From Diphasiastrum complanatum (taxonomy: Eukaryota; Streptophyta; Lycopodiopsida; Lycopodiales; Lycopodiaceae): a DNA stretch of 64,000 nt. The stretch spans positions 68,686,071 to 68,750,070 of the forward strand of contig CM055094.1 of the NCBI GenBank assembly GCA_029204225.1. The letters run 5' to 3'. The first letter of the stretch is position 1, and each line of letters begins with the position of its first letter. The notes beneath the pieces were generated by a model. That model saw only the letters and a program-made list of their open reading frames with translations, had not been told where the DNA came from and made no database searches. Shown here in pieces: positions 63,730 to 64,000 of the stretch. Made by a program: the position numbers and the translations under genes.

Positions 63730-64000
63730 CAGTATAGTAGTATAGTAACAAACAACACAATGACAATAACAAAGTTGGAGATGGCGCTAACGACTCTGCT
63801 GGAGATAGAGATGGCGTAGGCTTTTTTCAGAAATGTCACTCCTAATACTATTGGGAGGGAATATTTCAACATTTTGAGTGAGGCAAAAATTGCACTTTGG
63901 TTAATATCAACAATGAGTACAATGGCTTAAAGTAATAACTTCAGCTTGCTAAGCGTGATAATGCTAGCTACAAATAACTCTGATTGAAAAAGAACACTTA
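63730..64000. other. Upstream flank of the transposase-like gene
   Basis: AT-rich with a CAGTATAGTAGTATAGTAACA repeat-like phrase near 63730. No gene, promoter motif or element terminus was identified. Confidence 0.35.

Overview
The window is AT-rich plant nuclear DNA. Evidence for a plant: GT-AG introns, Ty1/copia elements primed by initiator-Met tRNA, a plant-type tRNA-Glu, a Helitron, foldback and MITE-like elements, and very long (GA)n/(CT)n and (AT)n tracts. I cannot name the species. Most of the window is nested or decayed mobile DNA, with one host gene family at the left.

Region 1 (1-20.5 kb): two diverged copies of the same multi-exon gene lie tail to tail in inverted orientation (left copy + strand, ending 2535; right copy - strand, 19859 to 16780). 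They enclose about 14 kb of decayed transposons: a foldback element (4863-5938), a copia pol remnant with its 3' LTR (6850-9210), a second related LTR (10774), an antisense pol piece of the same family (11900-12255), and a small hairpin MITE (12260-12418).

Region 2 (20.4-27 kb): a decayed copia relative of the intact element described next. Its 5' LTR is cut short, its reverse transcriptase is deleted, and a large palindromic foldback element with a GC-rich core sits near its 3' end.

Region 3 (31-37.8 kb): a complete copia element (31163-37400) with two 737-bp LTRs that look identical by eye, an ACGTT target duplication, PBS, PPT and one uninterrupted 1347-codon gag-pol frame. It landed inside a remnant resembling a beta-class N4/N6 DNA methylase; the pieces lie on either side of it.

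Region 4 (38-50.2 kb): fragments of copia protease and gag, a gypsy integrase piece, a tRNA-Glu, a Helitron remnant with an internal deletion, a coiled-coil ORF, and a compound (CT)n region containing a duplicated unit of about 0.9 kb.

Region 5 (50.5-63.8 kb): the least explained part. Two diverged direct copies (A, 50.8-55.35 kb; B, 58.8-60.95 kb) of an unrecognised intron-containing coding unit are separated by a decayed antisense copia element. Copy A also holds 2.46 kb that B lacks, containing an intronless antisense histone H3 pseudogene, CENH3-like in places, whose frame runs on into a basic C-terminal extension. Downstream of B, convergent to it, lies a decayed spliced gene that reads like a large DNA-transposase-type protein I cannot assign. 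Regions 3 and 5 hold the best candidates for something undescribed.
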